NCBI GenBank assembly: GCA_964503335.1
Contig: CAZCZZ010000059.1
Coordinates: 1 to 26,035 of the forward strand
Source: CAZCZZ01 sp964503335
Lineage (GTDB): Bacteria > Verrucomicrobiota > Kiritimatiellia > CAIVKH01
DNA length: 26,035 nucleotides
Direction: 5' to 3'
The first letter of the stretch is position 1; each line of letters starts with the position of its first letter. Of this stretch, positions 24,619 through 26,035 are shown piece by piece. A program made the position numbers and the translations under genes. Below the pieces are notes generated by a model, which made no database searches, was not told the origin of the DNA, and saw only the letters and a program-made list of their open reading frames with translations.

Positions 24619-24690
24619 CGCGTCGCGGGATCTCCGCGCTCCATGACCACACGAGAATCGGGTTGTGGAGCGCGGAGCTCCCGCGACGCG
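24619..24690. repeat. Long GC-rich inverted repeat, REPIN-like
   Basis: The arms 24619-24643 and 24666-24690 are complementary at 24 of 25 positions across a 22-base spacer. Each arm read from its inner end is TGGAGCGCGGAG-TCCCGCGACGCG, itself a small palindrome (CGCGG-AGCTC-CCGCG) behind a TGTGG/TGG head. This is two REP-like units in inverted order. A decayed relative lies at 11379-11440. It sits in the 331-base gap between nrdR and the Lys/Ala peptide gene (24487-24817). The rest of the gap holds the nrdR promoter, a GCGAC-AG-GTCGC hairpin (24741-24752) and the hairpin at 24771-24792. Confidence 0.8.
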
Positions 24691-24770
24691 ATACGGAAAA
24701 CACGACCCCCTAAAAACCGAAATGACGACCCGCGTTTTTTGCGACAGGTCGCCATCTCGTATTCCATCGT

Positions 24771-24826
24771 CAACGCGACCGAAGTCGCGTTGCGAGGACT
24801 TCTTAAAGAAGTAGAGACTACTTCTT
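24771..24826 (-). terminator. Hairpins at the 3' end of the Lys/Ala peptide gene
   Basis: Two stems lie here on the minus strand. The first (24806-24814 with 24818-24826, 9 bp, 3-base loop) includes the stop codon. The second (24771-24779 with 24784-24792) is a perfect 9-bp stem closed by the very stable C(UUCG)G tetraloop. Neither is followed by a U-tract, so they may protect or define the 3' end of the transcript rather than be a classic intrinsic terminator. Confidence 0.5.
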
Positions 24827-24883
24827 CTTCTTGGCCGCGGACTTCTTCGCCGCAGGCTTCTTCGCTTTCTTCTTAGCTGCCAT
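24818..24883 (-). CDS. 21-residue Lys/Ala-rich peptide (histone-H1-tail-like)
   Basis: A very short gene encodes a peptide with 11 Lys and 7 Ala out of 21 residues. It starts MAAKKKAKKPAAKK, then SAAK and a run of lysines before TAG. The composition resembles histone H1 or Hc1-like C-terminal tails, which bind DNA nonspecifically. Support for a real gene: a full AGGAGGG ribosome-binding site about nine bases before the ATG, a near-consensus promoter at 25011-25039 with a leader of about 120 bases, and stable hairpins at the end. It could also be a translated leader or part of a small RNA. It lies 175 bases downstream of gmk but has its own promoter. No longer frame or fused domain is present, so it does not look like a truncated histone gene. 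Confidence 0.65.
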   Translation of the reverse strand: MAAKKKAKKPAAKKSAAKKKK

Positions 24884-25010
24884 GTTGCGTTCCCTCCTTT
24901 CGATCGTTCAGTCGTTCAACCGTCAGATGGAAAGAAAAGTTTGCCGCTGCTTCGGCGACACTCGAAGAAATTGTGTTTGGTCTTTGCAAAGTAACCGCTT
25001 CTTTCGTGTG

Positions 25011-25039
25011 AGAATAAAAACGAGAGGGCCTCACGTCAA
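25011..25039 (-). promoter_or_regulatory. Strong promoter of the Lys/Ala peptide gene
   Basis: On the minus strand, TTGACG (25034-25039) is exactly 17 bases from TATTCT (25011-25016), the best sigma-70-type match in the window. Predicted transcription starts near 25004, leaving a leader of about 120 bases. A perfect palindrome, CTTTGCAAAG (24982-24991), lies just downstream, and its half TTGCAAAG recurs at 25045-25052, so the promoter is bracketed. Confidence 0.7.
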
Positions 25040-25058
25040 TCTTCTTGCAAAGATTTCT

Positions 25059-25673
25059 TTAGGAGATGCGGTGGTGTTCCGCGATCACGATGGAGCGCAA
25101 AGCGTCATACGATGCATCGAGTCGATCATTGACGATGAAGTACTGGTAGTCGCGCCAGTGCGCCATCTCGTTTTCCACCTGCTGCAGTCGCTGCTCGATC
25201 ACGGAGCTCGAATCTTTTCCGCGACCGACCAAACGCTTCTGCAACACTTCGACAGACGGCGGCGCAATGAAGATGTCGATGAAGCCGCGACGCAACGGAT
25301 CACCCGGCGGCGACTTGCGCACCTGTTCGCGCAACTGCGCGGCTCCCTGCACATCGATGTCCATGAGCACATCGCGACCCGATTCAAATCCATCGGTGAT
25401 GAACCTGCGCAACGTGCCGTACCAATGACCATGCACATTCGCATGCTCCACGAACTGACCGGACTTCACACGCTGCTCGAAGGCTTCCTCGGAGATGAAG
25501 AAGTAGTCCGATCCATCCACCTCCCCTTCGCGCGGCTGCCGCGTCGTACAGGAGACGGAATAGGTCATGGAACTGTGGAATTCGCCCAAAAGACGGTCAC
25601 AAAGGGTGGTTTTGCCCGTTCCGGACGGGGCGGAAACCGCAATCAGGAGTGGCCTTTGGGGATGCTCGATCAC
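25059..25673 (-). CDS. gmk: Guanylate kinase
   Basis: This 204-residue enzyme phosphorylates GMP to GDP with ATP. The P-loop is SAPSGTGKTTL (K21). The GMP-binding region has SVSCTTRQPREGEVDGSDYFF, with the Arg and Ser/Tyr of the family, and FVEHANVHGHWYGT. DVLMDIDVQGAAQLR is the conserved central strand; IDIFIAPPS and the lid RLVGRGKDSSSVIEQRL follow. The length is normal. The ATG overlaps the yicC stop as ATGA, so the two are translationally coupled, the usual yicC-gmk arrangement. rpoZ, often next in other bacteria, is absent; the Lys/Ala peptide gene follows instead. Confidence 0.97.
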   Translation of the reverse strand: MIEHPQRPLLIAVSAPSGTGKTTLCDRLLGEFHSSMTYSVSCTTRQPREGEVDGSDYFFISEEAFEQRVKSGQFVEHANVHGHWYGTLRRFITDGFESGRDVLMDIDVQGAAQLREQVRKSPPGDPLRRGFIDIFIAPPSVEVLQKRLVGRGKDSSSVIEQRLQQVENEMAHWRDYQYFIVNDRLDASYDALRSIVIAEHHRIS

Positions 25674-26035
25674 TCTACGTTCTGAACCTGCTCGCGCAGG
25701 CGCTCCAGCTCGGTCTTGAATGTCACGACGTGTCCGGCGATGCCCGCGTCGTTCGCCTTTGAACCAATCGTGTTGATCTCGCGGTACATCTCCTGGGCCA
25801 GGAAATCAAGCGGCTTGCCCGCAGGGTCCTTCGACTTGAGCAGATCGGCCGCCTGGCGAAGGTGACTATCCAAACGCGTCGTCTCTTCGGAAATGTCTGA
25901 TCGCTCTGCAAAGAGAACCAGCTCCCGCATCAGACGTTCGTCATCGAGCGCGATGTCGAGTCCCGCCTTCTGAAGTCGCGAATGAAGAGCGGCGCGATAA
26001 CGATCCGAAACTTGAGGCGCTCGCTTGAGGACCGC
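25670..26035 (-). CDS. yicC: YicC/YloC family endoribonuclease, C-terminal part (partial)
   Basis: The last 121 codons of a YicC-family protein; the 5' end is outside the window and the frame is open to base 26035. YicC-type proteins are endoribonucleases that act on small RNAs in E. coli. The visible part has ERLMRELVLFAERSDISEETTRLDSHL, then GKPLDFLAQEMYREINTIGSKAND. Both are the highly conserved C-terminal (DUF1732) motifs, followed by an E-R-L-R-E-Q-V-Q-N-V-E ending that is typical for the family. It is coupled to gmk through a 4-base overlap, which is the standard gene order. Confidence 0.95.
   Translation of the reverse strand, partial: AVLKRAPQVSDRYRAALHSRLQKAGLDIALDDERLMRELVLFAERSDISEETTRLDSHLRQAADLLKSKDPAGKPLDFLAQEMYREINTIGSKANDAGIAGHVVTFKTELERLREQVQNVE

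Overview
The window is a gene-dense chromosomal segment (clearly GC-rich by eye) of a bacterium from the PVC group (Planctomycetota, Verrucomicrobiota, Chlamydiota, Lentisphaerota, Kiritimatiellota). The main evidence is a 50-residue 'small basic protein' at 23137-23289, of a type known essentially only from that group. Supporting evidence is a short type II pseudopilin with the C-terminal pattern usual in these genomes, and several families of GC-rich intergenic hairpins. I lean to the Verrucomicrobiota/Kiritimatiellota side but cannot prove it. No rRNA, tRNA, CRISPR array, phage or transposase gene is visible.

Layout. 1-1984: the end of gltB and all of gltD (glutamate synthase). 2017-2710: a Phd/VapB-type antitoxin with a PIN-domain toxin behind a palindromic operator. 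2721-8279: a PatB/MalY-type C-S lyase, a DUF2959 lipoprotein, a two-gene operon of a HerA-like ATPase with a DUF2780 protein, and a DUF481 outer-membrane protein. 8457-11306: pyrG and carA, two pyrimidine and arginine biosynthesis genes separated by a long inverted repeat. 11610-14204: a pseudopilin, then two convergent rRNA-methyltransferase-like genes (RlmM and Rsm22 families) whose 3' ends overlap. 14201-20067, all on the minus strand: a GT2 glycosyltransferase, a polytopic GT39/ArnT-like membrane protein, a RelE/Phd toxin-antitoxin pair, and a NodU/CmcH carbamoyltransferase coupled to an SxtJ-like membrane protein. This looks like a surface-glycan or lipid-linked modification region with a toxin-antitoxin module in its middle. 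20203-23289: a secreted chalcone-isomerase-like protein, a YfhO-type membrane protein and the small basic protein. 23375-24486: nrdR, translationally coupled to an unrecognised 219-residue protein. 24818-24883: a 21-residue peptide made almost only of Lys and Ala, with its own strong promoter and ribosome-binding site. 25059-26035: the yicC-gmk operon, with yicC running off the window.

Most interesting items: (1) GC-rich hairpins with a TGTAG or TGTGG head at 4615-4666, 11379-11440, 17719-17780 and 24619-24690, which look like REP/REPIN-type elements; (2) the tiny Lys/Ala peptide gene and the small basic protein gene, each with an obvious promoter and each too short for ordinary gene calling; (3) the ATPase-DUF2780 operon, in which both products carry glycine-rich hydrophobic stretches; (4) an Rsm22-family protein with four candidate Fe-S cysteines opposite rlmM; (5) the unknown protein coupled to nrdR; (6) a toxin-antitoxin operon whose predicted promoter gives a leaderless or nearly leaderless antitoxin mRNA. 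Promoter and terminator calls rest on sequence pattern only.
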